This document shows positions 52,508 to 61,685 of a stretch of 64,000 nucleotides of DNA, piece after piece. Source of the DNA: Candidatus Obscuribacter phosphatis (GTDB taxonomy: Bacteria; Cyanobacteriota; Vampirovibrionia; Obscuribacterales; Obscuribacteraceae); the NCBI GenBank assembly GCA_001899315.1, contig MOYA01000003.1:272369-336368 (forward strand), written 5' to 3'. Position numbers and translations under genes: made by a program. The notes beneath the pieces were generated by a model. The model worked only from the letters and a program-made list of their open reading frames with translations. It did not search any database and was not told the DNA's origin. Each line of letters begins with the position of its first letter. Position 1 is the first letter of the stretch.

Positions 52508-53461
52508 ATGAGAGCTGTAACTCTAATGCAAGAATTTGCCGCCATGCTCTGGAATGATATAACAGGTGCATTCTCGGTCGCGCAGTGGAAAGACTGCCTG
52601 CAAAAGCTGTCAAAGGTGAACAGGAAAGTGCTTGTTTCAAATCTATTGGCAATAGTTCCACAAATAGCAGTGTTCTATGTTTTGCTGGCGCCGGCTGTTG
52701 CCAGTCCGCTCTATAACAAAATTCTTTTCTTTCCAAGCAAAGAACTAGCGCTCAATATAGACAGCATCAATGATACAGCCAAAGAAAATATCTTTATCGA
52801 GTCGGGCGGTGAGAAAATAAATGCCTGGCTCTTCGACAAAGCTGGCGCCAGAGGCACAGTGCTTATAAGTCACGGTAATGCCGGTAATATCTCACACCGC
52901 ATTCCTATTATTGAATACTTTCTCGGACAGAATTTTTCTGTGCTGGCCTATGACTATCAAGGTTATGGACTGAGCACAGGTGAGCCGGGCATCAACAAAA
53001 TCTGCCAAGACGGCTTAAGCGCTTACGATTACCTTACCAAAGAAAGGAAAATCGCCCCGACAAAAATTGTACTATTTGGTGAATCTCTGGGCGGCGCAGT
53101 CAGTGCCCATATCGCCGGCAATCGAGAAGTGGCTGCCATTATTTTGCAGTCGACATTTTCTTCTTTGCCCCATGTGGCGAGGGCCAAGATGCTGCTCATG
53201 AGAGCTTATCCAAACTTCCTCTTTCCAAAGAACAAAATGGACTCTGCCAAGACCCTGTCCTCCGAGCATGCACCGCTCTTAATCATCCACGGCAAAGCCG
53301 ATAATGTCATTCCCTACAGTGAGGGCGAGCTTCTTAATAGGAAGGCAGCTGAGCCCAAAACATTTGTTTCTATAGAGGGTGGCGGTCACAATGATCTCTT
53401 TTATGAATACAAAGAAGAAACACTCAAGGCTCTAAGCCAATTTCTCAATAACTGTCTGTGA
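52508..53461 (+). CDS. alpha/beta hydrolase (BEM46/FrsA-like), membrane anchored
   Basis: 317 residues. An N-terminal hydrophobic segment (about 45-65) anchors a serine hydrolase domain with 'LISHGNAGNISHR' (oxyanion loop), nucleophile Ser in 'LFGESLGGAV', Asp in 'IIHGKADNVIP' and His in 'EGGGHNDLF', a complete triad. The order matches the BEM46-type family. The ATG at 52508 has a weak GGTGA upstream. The substrate (ester or thioester) is unknown. Convergent with the small gene at 53484. Confidence 0.88.
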   Translation: MRAVTLMQEFAAMLWNDITGAFSVAQWKDCLQKLSKVNRKVLVSNLLAIVPQIAVFYVLLAPAVASPLYNKILFFPSKELALNIDSINDTAKENIFIESGGEKINAWLFDKAGARGTVLISHGNAGNISHRIPIIEYFLGQNFSVLAYDYQGYGLSTGEPGINKICQDGLSAYDYLTKERKIAPTKIVLFGESLGGAVSAHIAGNREVAAIILQSTFSSLPHVARAKMLLMRAYPNFLFPKNKMDSAKTLSSEHAPLLIIHGKADNVIPYSEGELLNRKAAEPKTFVSIEGGGHNDLFYEYKEETLKALSQFLNNCL

Positions 53462-53483
53462 ACCGACTCTCTCAAAACAGGCT

Positions 53484-53834
53484 CTAGATCTCGTCTGAAA
53501 TCCAGACCACTTCCTTCGCCAGAGGCTTAAATTCAGACATAAAGAGCTGATAAGCGCTGCGAGCATCAAGACTTTCAGCGGTGCCGCCAACGGCACAAAC
53601 GCAGGTGGTGCCTTTGCCTACCGAGCAGCCGGTATAAAGCTCAAAATACAAATCGGTACCAGCAAAGCAAACTGCGGCAAAACAATCCACCAAAGGCTCA
53701 TCGGCAATCTCAGCAAAGCTAATATTATAGCGCTGCGAAATCTGCTCGGGGGTTAGAGCCAATGTCAGCAAATACTCACGGGGCAAGCCTCGGGCTTTTA
53801 ACTCAGCAAAATCAACTTGACTGAATGCGCGCAA
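53484..53834 (-). CDS. hypothetical protein, cysteine-containing
   Basis: 116 residues. TTG start at 53834 is supported by GGGAGGG just upstream. It is soluble with no signal peptide; notable are six Cys in total, with 'VDCFAAVCFAG', 'TGCSVGKG' and 'TCVCAVGG' clustered in the middle. No family recognised. It follows the oxygenase-like gene (53-base gap) on the same strand, suggesting one transcript. Confidence 0.5.
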   Translation of the reverse strand: MRAFSQVDFAELKARGLPREYLLTLALTPEQISQRYNISFAEIADEPLVDCFAAVCFAGTDLYFELYTGCSVGKGTTCVCAVGGTAESLDARSAYQLFMSEFKPLAKEVVWISDEI

Positions 53835-53887
53835 TTTTCCCTCCCGACCGGACCAACAAAAGTAATCGAAAATACAAAGCTAGAATA

Positions 53888-54625
53888 TCAATAGTTGCTG
53901 CCAGCGAGGGCATCATCATACAAAAAACTGGACACAGCCTGCTCTTCGACGATGGCAAAGTCTCCGCGCGGCGCCACGCAAGTAGAGTTAATCACTCTAG
54001 AACCAGCTGAATTATCTACTACGGCGCTGTGCAAAACCCCCTGCCACCTTGGCATTTCTTTAGAATAAGCAGCGCAGCTATTATTGACCACCAATATCTG
54101 AAAGCTACCGGCATCAAACAAGTCAATATCACTGGCAACAGTAGCCAATTCAGCAAGCCCATTTTCATAGCTCTGCTCATGCATAGGATTAAACGCCTCC
54201 AGAAACTGCTCAGGCGTAATACCAAGGGCAAATGAACGCGCCGAATAGTCATACATAGCAAGATGACTTTTCACAGCACTAGGCTCATATCCAAGTATCA
54301 AAAGTGATTCGACAGGCGCAGCATCTCGATGCGGCTTGGTTGTATTTTTCTGGTCGAAACGCATCATATTGAACCATTCCAAAGGCGATCCACTAGCTTC
54401 GAAGTGAAGCGCAGAGAGACCTTCTTTTAGATCAACCATCAGACGTCGCTGCTCATGAGAAGTAAAATCAGCAGGAAGACTTACCAGGGCGAAGCCGCAA
54501 GAATTATGGTTGGTTCGACAAACCAGATTGAACACCCGAGCCGACAGCGCAGCCATATCAAACCCCCGCTCCCCCGGCTGCGGGGCTGCCGCATACAACT
54601 GCGACTCGACCAGATAAGCTGCCAT
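53888..54625 (-). CDS. possible 2-oxoglutarate/Fe(II)-dependent oxygenase-like protein
   Basis: 245 residues with ATG 54625 after AAGGGGGA. The central part has 'TTKPHRDAAPVESLLILGYE', an HxD pair, and 'WQGVLHSAVVDNSAGSRVIN', a distal His followed about 10 residues later by Arg. This is the His-x-Asp...His...Arg order of 2OG/Fe(II) oxygenases in a beta-rich protein of suitable size. The match is by motif order only, so the family is tentative. No signal peptide is visible. It is upstream of the small Cys-containing gene. Confidence 0.5.
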   Translation of the reverse strand: MAAYLVESQLYAAAPQPGERGFDMAALSARVFNLVCRTNHNSCGFALVSLPADFTSHEQRRLMVDLKEGLSALHFEASGSPLEWFNMMRFDQKNTTKPHRDAAPVESLLILGYEPSAVKSHLAMYDYSARSFALGITPEQFLEAFNPMHEQSYENGLAELATVASDIDLFDAGSFQILVVNNSCAAYSKEMPRWQGVLHSAVVDNSAGSRVINSTCVAPRGDFAIVEEQAVSSFLYDDALAGSNY

Positions 54626-54818
54626 GCTTCGTTGTCCCCCTTATCGCTATTCTATAGCTCAATTTCAGTTTAACGACCGGAGATATTAACGACTCGATTA
54701 CAAAATCCGACTATTCTAGCGTCTATACCACCTCACTTTTCCTACCACCCATAAAGCTCTAGAAAAAAGTACCCGCCAACCGGGTCGTCTTAAGCTGAGC
54801 ATTTACTAGGTAATTAAC

Positions 54819-55760
54819 ATGACTGAGAAGCAAAACATTGCAGAAAAGCCTGCCCACTCGGCTGACTCGCATAAAGAAAGCACTTCGAGAATTCTGTTTG
54901 ACGATATAGATAGCGGCAAAACAATCGGCAGATTCACCCATGCCGACGCAAAAGCCTGCAAAACCAATCCGGAAGAAGGCACCGTGCCTACCCTGATGCC
55001 CGGACAAAGGAGCAACGGCTGCGACTTTAAGGGCATGAAAGATCTGCCCAAAGACCTCAAACATTTGGACTTTCCCGACATCTATAGCAAGGCAGCCGAG
55101 AGCACTGTGCGTATAGACTCGACCATGACCGACCCACACGACAAAAAAGGACGGTACAAACAAGAAGGTCCCGCCGGCACCGGTGCAATCATCGGCAAAG
55201 ATGTGGAAAAGGGTGAATGCCTGGTCGCCACAGCCAATCATGTCATTAATGGTGGCAAGGAAGTGAATATCTCTAACGTCAAGGCAGTAAGCGCTGACGG
55301 CAAGAAATATGACACCGAAGTACGCTATACCGAACCCAAGAAAGATACCGCAGTTATCGCCATGAAGACCGGTGCAGATACCGAAAAGGTCTGCAAGCCG
55401 TTCACTGCCGTTCAAGACGTCAATGATGAAGCCGGTAAAGGCAAGAACGTAGTTGCACTAGGCTTTCCGCAAGGTTCTAGAGCCCTCTATGCCTCACCGG
55501 GCAAATCAGACGGCATAAGACCGATGCGTGAAGATATGAGCCCTCACAATATTAAAGAGCTAGGTCTGGAACCTGACGCCACGCAGCTCAAGGTGAAAAA
55601 TCATATCAAAGGCGGTCAATCGGGCGGACCTGTGGTCACTCCCGAAGGGCGTCTAGCAGGTCTCAATCAATCGGGACCAGACGGCTACACAAGAGACAGC
55701 TATGCCGTACCGCTTGATCAAAGGCGTGTTGATGAACTCTTGGCTAAAGCGCGCCGCTAA
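54819..55760 (+). CDS. trypsin-like serine protease without signal peptide (paralogue)
   Basis: 313 residues. A hydrophilic N-terminus carries Cys47...Cys68 with the same 21-residue spacing and flanking residues as the protease at 42712 (C-K-T-N-P ... Q-R-S-N-G-C). The catalytic triad is His141 in 'TANHVI', Asp176 in 'KKDTAVI' and Ser268 in 'GGQSGGPVV'. Two more Cys (134, 192) are shared. No PDZ domain or signal peptide is present. ATG 54819 follows a TAGGTAA site. It is convergent with the membrane protein at 55792. Function unknown; regulated proteolysis or stress response is possible. Confidence 0.85.
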   Translation: MTEKQNIAEKPAHSADSHKESTSRILFDDIDSGKTIGRFTHADAKACKTNPEEGTVPTLMPGQRSNGCDFKGMKDLPKDLKHLDFPDIYSKAAESTVRIDSTMTDPHDKKGRYKQEGPAGTGAIIGKDVEKGECLVATANHVINGGKEVNISNVKAVSADGKKYDTEVRYTEPKKDTAVIAMKTGADTEKVCKPFTAVQDVNDEAGKGKNVVALGFPQGSRALYASPGKSDGIRPMREDMSPHNIKELGLEPDATQLKVKNHIKGGQSGGPVVTPEGRLAGLNQSGPDGYTRDSYAVPLDQRRVDELLAKARR

Positions 55761-55791
55761 AACAAAAATCAACCATCAAACATCACCCAAG

Positions 55792-56691
55792 CTAAGGTGA
55801 GACAGGTCGGCAAGCCGCCGCTGCCGCACCTTCGTCATTTGACTGACTCTCGATATGCTGCAAAAAACGCACTCCGCGTGCAAGATAGAGACAATCGACA
55901 AAGGCAAGGATGATGTAGACAGGCACAGTAAAGACACTTTCAATGACAAAGTGCCAGAGCGGATTGAATTGAAACTGCAGATGCTCAAAAAACTGTTCCA
56001 ATACACTGAGGAAAAATCGAGACAGAAAAAATAAAGACCAAGCCGTACCGGCAAGCAAACTAAAGGTCCAGGCGAACTGTTTAGCGCGCCCCTGAGAATA
56101 AAGCAAGCTCTTCCACATGGCGCTAATTGGATTCATAGAGCGAGTAAAAATAAGTGCTAGAGTCAAATCGGCGCGAACGGCAAGCAAAACATAGAACATC
56201 GAAAAGAAGCCAAAGAACTGCGCCGAGCCCTTAGAACATAACATTGCAACCAGAGTCCATATAAAGGTCAAGACAAAGGAAGGGGTCGAATAAACCATTG
56301 ACCTGCACTGTTCAGTGCGCAATTCATCTTTCAAACACCAAAGAAAAGAGAAAGACAGCACCGGATATAACAACCTGTCCTCAAATGCAACCTCCTGCCA
56401 AAGCTCTGAATTTGCTATTTGAGGGACTGTCCAAAGGTAGTATCTTTGTAGCCAGAAAAAAACAAGAAAGACGAGAATGTGCCACCATCTTCTCCGAAAA
56501 ACAGAGCAAGCGACAAGCCAGCTTTCAGATTGCAATTCACCAATAAAGGCGGGAACAGACTTGTCGCGTTTTCTGGCATGCCAGAAAAAACAAAGCGGCA
56601 GCAAGATGGTCCCCATAGCAGTCCAGATTCTTACTATATCGCTGGCTGTATCATAGGCATAGTCTGCTAATAACAGAGTTTCAGATGGCAT
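55792..56691 (-). CDS. multi-pass membrane protein, unknown function
   Basis: 299 residues with about six membrane segments (about 20-38, 68-85, 110-125, 138-180, 205-230, 250-270) and a short hydrophilic C-terminus. No known family, catalytic motif or transporter signature is evident. ATG 56691. It is convergent with the protease at 54819; the acyltransferase at 56818 lies upstream on the same strand (126-base gap). Confidence 0.6.
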   Translation of the reverse strand: MPSETLLLADYAYDTASDIVRIWTAMGTILLPLCFFWHARKRDKSVPAFIGELQSESWLVACSVFRRRWWHILVFLVFFWLQRYYLWTVPQIANSELWQEVAFEDRLLYPVLSFSFLWCLKDELRTEQCRSMVYSTPSFVLTFIWTLVAMLCSKGSAQFFGFFSMFYVLLAVRADLTLALIFTRSMNPISAMWKSLLYSQGRAKQFAWTFSLLAGTAWSLFFLSRFFLSVLEQFFEHLQFQFNPLWHFVIESVFTVPVYIILAFVDCLYLARGVRFLQHIESQSNDEGAAAAACRPVSP

Positions 56692-56817
56692 TTATCAGCC
56701 CCAAAGCCCGAAATAAATACAGGTAAAGATCCAGATAAAGATACGGGTACTTTTATTGTTCCACGCGATAGCACTAACAAGCACCTGGGCCTAAACCACC
56801 TAGCAGTTGAATCACTG

Positions 56818-58107
56818 CTACGGCTTGAATTTCTCTTTCAGCCTCAAGAATGGCTTTTCAACAAGAAAATACGACGCACAGGCAAGCCCCAGACAAAGTG
56901 CATACTTAACCAGATCGACATGCTCGGTCAATTGCGGCTGCCAATTGATTAGAGACTCATAGATTTGCAGCGTAGCTATGCCATGCCACAAGTAGAGACT
57001 ATAAGAGAGCCTTCCGAAAAAAGCCATTAGCGGATTAGATAGAAGCCAGTGAACAGGCGAATTCTGATTGGAACACTTAAACAGAGAGACCAAAAGAAGA
57101 GTGGTGACAAGCGAATGCAAGGGCAACTTCAACATCCACCAGTTCAAAATACCATTAGGATTGCGACTGAAGATGCGCTCGGGGTGACCAATCTTCAAAG
57201 TCGAATATACAAAGCAGGCAAACAAGAGCGCGACCACAATCCAGTGCACGCTTAGCTTGGTAAAGCGAGGAAAGGCGTCTTTATACTGCAGCAAGACAGC
57301 GCCGACAGCGCCAAGCAAAAGCCCGTCAAGATGGGTGTCAAACCCGGCAAAGAGACGTACCGAGGAGGCAAAGCAAAGATAGTGGATAGACCGATAAGCG
57401 ATCATGCACAAAAACGCACTAACGAGCAAGACAAAAAGATTGCGAGCTTCCTGATTCTGTTGCGGACCAGTTAAACGAGAACGCCAAGCCAATAGCACCA
57501 GGGGCAGTATCAGATAGAACTTTTCTTCTATACCCAGTGTCCACGTATGAGCGAACGGCATAGCATCAGGATTAATAGGAATAAAATGCGTGACAAGCAA
57601 TATATCAAAGCAAGAAAATGCAGCTACTAGAGCGTAAGAAAGCCCGGCCCCAAAGGCACAAGCGACGCCAAGAAAAACGAGCAAAGCAGGGGCAATGCGC
57701 AGCAGGCGGCGAGCCCAGAAATACTTGAGATTGAGAGTACCTGCTTTACCTAGCTCAGACAATAGCAGCTTGGTAATCAGAAATCCGCTGATTACAAAAA
57801 AAGTCTCAACGCCGACCCAGCCACTCGAACCAAAAAAGGAATGAAGACTGTTGCTTACTTGATGAAAACCAAGTACAGGTAAAATAGCCAGAGCGCGAAG
57901 TCCATCCAAAAATAGAATCTTCTTATCAGAGCTTTTTGGACTCTGGCCTAAAGACGCTCTCGAGTCGTCTTTTCTCCTCAGCGAGGCGGCAGATGAATGA
58001 GAAGCAAGTCCAGAAGCCGCTCCAGAAGCTGCTTCTGTCGCTATAGAAGCTTGTCTATCACCTTGCGCCGTTAACACCTGAACCTCCAAGGAAGTCAAGG
58101 CTAACAC
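56818..58107 (-). CDS. acyltransferase family 3 (OafA/YrhL-like)
   Basis: A 429-residue membrane O-acyltransferase. A hydrophilic Ser/Ala-rich N-terminus (~60 residues, so the true start may be later) is followed by 'FLDGLRALAILPVLGFHQVS' with the catalytic His, 'VETFFVISGFLITKLL', 'WARRLLRIAPALL' and 'HTWTLGIEEKFYLILPLVLL', all hallmarks of the family. About ten membrane segments. It is more distant from the acyltransferases at 35201 and 39217 than these are from each other. It likely acetylates a glycan; its neighbours at 58-63 kb suggest the nonulosonic acid. Confidence 0.9.
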   Translation of the reverse strand: MLALTSLEVQVLTAQGDRQASIATEAASGAASGLASHSSAASLRRKDDSRASLGQSPKSSDKKILFLDGLRALAILPVLGFHQVSNSLHSFFGSSGWVGVETFFVISGFLITKLLLSELGKAGTLNLKYFWARRLLRIAPALLVFLGVACAFGAGLSYALVAAFSCFDILLVTHFIPINPDAMPFAHTWTLGIEEKFYLILPLVLLAWRSRLTGPQQNQEARNLFVLLVSAFLCMIAYRSIHYLCFASSVRLFAGFDTHLDGLLLGAVGAVLLQYKDAFPRFTKLSVHWIVVALLFACFVYSTLKIGHPERIFSRNPNGILNWWMLKLPLHSLVTTLLLVSLFKCSNQNSPVHWLLSNPLMAFFGRLSYSLYLWHGIATLQIYESLINWQPQLTEHVDLVKYALCLGLACASYFLVEKPFLRLKEKFKP

Positions 58108-58230
58108 GAACAGTCCAGCCGTACCTTTGAATCGATTAACTTGCCATCGCTACACCTAACTTGCAAAAGCTCACAGTAGCGGCAGTTTCGCCTCCAATTT
58201 CCAAGAAAAGTAAAAGAGTCAAACTACTGT

Positions 58231-59295
58231 CTAAACTAAAGACTCGTCTATGGGCGCTTCCAGCTCATAGTCTGCCTGTGCGGCACGGCCAAGCAAGACA
58301 CCAAATTGCCGAGGTGACATCTTACCGAGGGGACGTTTCACTACAATATTTTCTACACTAAGAATATCACCCTTCTTTATCGGCTTTCGAGCAAAGACTC
58401 CTTTGCGCACCAACCTGGCTGTCTCAGGCTCATTGGCCACCGGCTCCTTGGTTGGCGAACCCAAAGCCACTTCTACATTGCGAATCATCTGCACCAGGCG
58501 GGCAAAGTCGCCGGGTTCCATCGATGCCATATGATCGGGTCCGGGCAGATCTCTAGATGTAGTGACATGCTTTTCAATCACCCTCGCCCCCATAGCCACG
58601 GCGGCCAAAGCAACCTCTAAGCCGGCTGAATGATCAGACAAACCGGTGACAAGATTGAAACGATCCATCAAGGTTGTGATGCAACGCAAGTTGATAAACT
58701 CAAGCGGGCAAGGATAGATACTGGTACAGTGCAAGACCGACACCCTGTTTTGCAGATCTTTTCGTACCAAGTCATCATAGCTCAAGTCGCCACTACCAGC
58801 GATATCATGATACGAGGCATAAAGATCAAGCAAGGCCGACTCGACATCTTCTAATGTCGACATGCCGGTAGAGAGAATGCAGGGCTTACCGGTGCGGGCA
58901 ATGGCGTCCAGCAAGGGGGTATTGGTAATCTCACCCGAGGCTATCTTATAGCGCTTTACCCCACATGCTTCCAAAAGCCCCACAGCTTCTACATCAAAGG
59001 GGGTGGAAAGAAATTCGATCTCATTGATTCGGCAAAATTCAGCCAACTGCAGATGAGCCTCTTCACTAAGCTCTAAGCCCTTAAGCAGGGCATGCTGCGA
59101 AGCATCAGAACCGGTATTCTGTTTTTGATACTCAGCCCGCGAAGCCGCCTTGGTCACCAATCGATCGGCGCTAAAAGTCTGAAATTTAACAGCGTCGGCG
59201 CCGGCCTCTTTCGACCGCAAGACCAATTCTTTAGCCAACTCCATTGAGCCGTTATGGTTCACGCCTATTTCAGCAATGATAAAACACTCAGACAT
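58231..59295 (-). CDS. legI: N,N'-diacetyllegionaminate synthase (NeuB family)
   Basis: Condenses a 6-deoxy-mannosamine derivative with phosphoenolpyruvate to make legionaminic acid. 354 residues: NeuB barrel ('FIIAEIGVNHNGSMELAKEL', 'ADAVKFQTF', 'FLSTPFD', 'KIASGEITN', 'ILSTGM', 'GLSDHSAG') and a C-terminal SAF (antifreeze-like) domain from about residue 285 ('RKGVFARKPIKKGD'). It overlaps legG by 8 bases. LegI and sialic acid synthases are close; the LegB/LegC neighbours and the absence of a NanE-like route decide for legionaminate. Confidence 0.9.
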   Translation of the reverse strand: MSECFIIAEIGVNHNGSMELAKELVLRSKEAGADAVKFQTFSADRLVTKAASRAEYQKQNTGSDASQHALLKGLELSEEAHLQLAEFCRINEIEFLSTPFDVEAVGLLEACGVKRYKIASGEITNTPLLDAIARTGKPCILSTGMSTLEDVESALLDLYASYHDIAGSGDLSYDDLVRKDLQNRVSVLHCTSIYPCPLEFINLRCITTLMDRFNLVTGLSDHSAGLEVALAAVAMGARVIEKHVTTSRDLPGPDHMASMEPGDFARLVQMIRNVEVALGSPTKEPVANEPETARLVRKGVFARKPIKKGDILSVENIVVKRPLGKMSPRQFGVLLGRAAQADYELEAPIDESLV

Positions 59296-60451
59296 GATGA
59301 AACCTTTTCCTCAAGAGCTTGCCGAGATCATATTGTTCGGCGATGTTTGCTAATACGTCCATAATCCTCTGCGATGCGCTGCCGTCTCCGTAGGGGCTGA
59401 CTGTTTCTGAGCAATCTAAAGAGAGCGCCCTAGTTAAGCCCTGCCTAAGCGAATCGACATCGCCGGCAGCATTTACCACAGATGAAGCTGAAAGCCTGTC
59501 AGCTTGCCTGTCGCCAATATTTAAGGTAGCGACCTTCAAGGCCGGCGCCTCATACAATCCAGAGGAAGAATTGCCGACCACGCAGTTTGAAAGACTCATC
59601 AAGCTAAGATATCTGGTTGAACCGAGGTTTTCAAAGAGATGGGCATTGCTGCGCTCTGCCACAAAGGTCTCAATCAACTTGCGAGCTTCAGCGCCGCCTG
59701 GATCGTTATTAGGAGCAGTAAAAATGAGAGAATGGTCTTGGTCCAGCTCAGAAAGAACCTTGAGCAAATTGCTTAGAGAGTCAAGCCATTCCCCAGAAAG
59801 AGTCTCAGGATGGAAAGTAGTAAGCAGAATCTTCTTTCTGAGTTTGATGGACAATGACTCTTCCAATTGTTCTCGGTTGAGATAACGCATCGACTTGATG
59901 TAATCGATGCCTGGACTGCCAACCATATGCACTCTTTCAGGCTCTTCACCCATTTGCACAAGCAAGCGGGCGGCGCGCGCATTGGTGGGAAAATGAATAT
60001 GCGAAAGTTTGGTTATGGCATGACGAAAAGAATCATCGAAAGCACCAAGAGTGAGGTCGCCGCCGGCAATGTGGGCAATGGGAAGAGACATAATCAGGGC
60101 TGTCTGGCAAGCCGCGAGCACTTCAAAACGATCACCCAATACCAATAAAAGATCAGGCTTGAGCGCGCGATAGGCATCGGCATAACAGAGAGAGGCGCGA
60201 GCGGCGGCTTGGGCGGCAGCATGCGCACTGTCATCACCTTCCGGTTGCAAGGCTTCTATTTTATGGGCGACTTCAAAGCCATCCGCCTCGATTTTCTCTA
60301 AAGAATAGCCGTGTTGTCTAGAAAGATGCGCCCCGGCGGCAATAACCAAAAGCTCAAGCGTTGGGTGCGCTTCAATGGCTTTCATTGGATAGTAGAGCAA
60401 GCCATAATCGGCACGGTTAGTGGTGAGAACCGCCACTTTCAATTTTTTCAT
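59288..60451 (-). CDS. legG: hydrolysing NDP-sugar 2-epimerase (LegG/NeuC family)
   Basis: Converts GDP- (or UDP-) 2,4-diacetamido-trideoxyglucose to the free manno sugar used by LegI. 387 residues: 'LTTNRADYGLLYYPM' at the N-terminus, 'VLGDRFEVLAA', 'HIAGGDLTLGAFDDSFRHAI', 'VGSPGID' and 'VVGNSSSGLYEAP', the LegG/NeuC signature set. It lies 2 bases after legC and overlaps legI by 8 bases, in a compact legB-legC-legG-legI unit. Confidence 0.92.
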   Translation of the reverse strand: MKKLKVAVLTTNRADYGLLYYPMKAIEAHPTLELLVIAAGAHLSRQHGYSLEKIEADGFEVAHKIEALQPEGDDSAHAAAQAAARASLCYADAYRALKPDLLLVLGDRFEVLAACQTALIMSLPIAHIAGGDLTLGAFDDSFRHAITKLSHIHFPTNARAARLLVQMGEEPERVHMVGSPGIDYIKSMRYLNREQLEESLSIKLRKKILLTTFHPETLSGEWLDSLSNLLKVLSELDQDHSLIFTAPNNDPGGAEARKLIETFVAERSNAHLFENLGSTRYLSLMSLSNCVVGNSSSGLYEAPALKVATLNIGDRQADRLSASSVVNAAGDVDSLRQGLTRALSLDCSETVSPYGDGSASQRIMDVLANIAEQYDLGKLLRKRFHHV

Positions 60452-60453
60452 AG

Positions 60454-61662
60454 CTAGAGCCCAGGACCGCTAGGTATGCAAACCGTACGACTATTGAGAC
60501 TATCGCTAACGGCTAGGGGCATACTGGGGCATTTTTCATACATAGGCAATTTATGCATGGGCTCCCAGAATGGGCGGGTCTGAATGTCTTTCTCGGCCAA
60601 TCTCTCAAAGATTGACTCAAGACAAGCTTGGTCGAACAGCGACTGCTCGCCCTGCAAAATCAGACAATTAAGCCAATAATTGCTTTGTGCGTATGATGGT
60701 TCAATAAACAACCGACAATCGGCAAGATCGGCAAAGAGTTTCTTGTACTCTTCCACCAGTTGCCGCTTCCGCCCAAGAAAGCGTTCTAGATTTTCCATCT
60801 GGGCCACGCCGAGCGCCGCATTGATGTTGGGCATGCGATAGTTATAGCCGACATCGTCATGAATAAAGCGATAAGCATGTGGCTTCTTGGCTGTAGTGGT
60901 GAGATGTTTAGCTCGCTTAGCCAGTTCGGCATCTCTAATCAACAAGGCACCGCCGCCGCCTGTGGTAACAGTCTTATTGCCGTTGAAGCTCAAGGCGGCG
61001 ATACCACTAATAGTACCAGTGTGACGCCCCTTATAGAAAGACCCGAGCGACTCAGCAGCATCCTCCACCAAAGGAATGCCCCATTTATCAGCTATTTCTA
61101 AAAGCTCATCCAGTTGCACCGGATGCCCAAAGGCATGCATCGGCATGATGGCGCCGATAGCCCGCCCGCTTAGGCGATTGAAAACTTTGCCATCGCGCTT
61201 CTCGCCTATTTCATCGAGCCAATCACTTAACTTGACGGGGTCAAGACCGAGGGTGGTCTCACTGACATCACATAGATGCGGAATGCAGCCTGCATGGCTG
61301 ACAGCATTAGCAGTAGCCACAAAAGTGAGGGAGGGAATCAAGACTTCCTCACCCCGCTCTACACCGGCAAGCAACAATGCCATATGCAGCGCCACTGTGC
61401 CGTTTGTAACAGCCACGGCATACGGACTGCCGGTATACTCAGCAAGCATCTGCTCGAACTTACCGACAAAAGCGCCAGCCGAAGAGACCCAGCGCGTCAC
61501 CACACATTCACGCACATACTTTTCTTCGTTGCCGTCAAAAACCGGTCCGTGCAATTCGACCGGACGAGGATGGTCTTTAAAGAAACTATCCAGACGCTCG
61601 ACTATGCAGTCTGCAACCCGGCGATCTCTAGAAATAGTACTGTTTTTCATTTCGGACATCAT
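60454..61662 (-). CDS. legC: LegC-family PLP aminotransferase
   Basis: Adds the 4-amino group to the 4-keto-6-deoxy sugar nucleotide made by LegB. 402 residues of the DegT/DnrJ/EryC1 fold: 'VAVTNGTVALHMAL', 'LIPSLTFVATANAV', 'LVEDAAESLGSFYKG' and PLP-binding Lys in 'LSFNGNKTVTTGGGGALL'. The ~50-residue N-terminal helix region before 'GPVFDGNEEKYV' is typical of LegC. It lies 23 bases after legB and 2 bases before legG. Confidence 0.9.
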   Translation of the reverse strand: MMSEMKNSTISRDRRVADCIVERLDSFFKDHPRPVELHGPVFDGNEEKYVRECVVTRWVSSAGAFVGKFEQMLAEYTGSPYAVAVTNGTVALHMALLLAGVERGEEVLIPSLTFVATANAVSHAGCIPHLCDVSETTLGLDPVKLSDWLDEIGEKRDGKVFNRLSGRAIGAIMPMHAFGHPVQLDELLEIADKWGIPLVEDAAESLGSFYKGRHTGTISGIAALSFNGNKTVTTGGGGALLIRDAELAKRAKHLTTTAKKPHAYRFIHDDVGYNYRMPNINAALGVAQMENLERFLGRKRQLVEEYKKLFADLADCRLFIEPSYAQSNYWLNCLILQGEQSLFDQACLESIFERLAEKDIQTRPFWEPMHKLPMYEKCPSMPLAVSDSLNSRTVCIPSGPGL

Positions 61663-61685
61663 CTTTTTTGTTTCTGCCTGTCGAG

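Noticed and set aside
58231-60451. Sialic acid (Neu5Ac) synthesis by neuB and neuC
   Set aside because: The operon also contains LegB- and LegC-type enzymes and there are PtmE/F/A homologues, which are specific to the 6-deoxy diamino pathway; pseudaminate is disfavoured because no PseB/PseC/PseG-type genes are seen.
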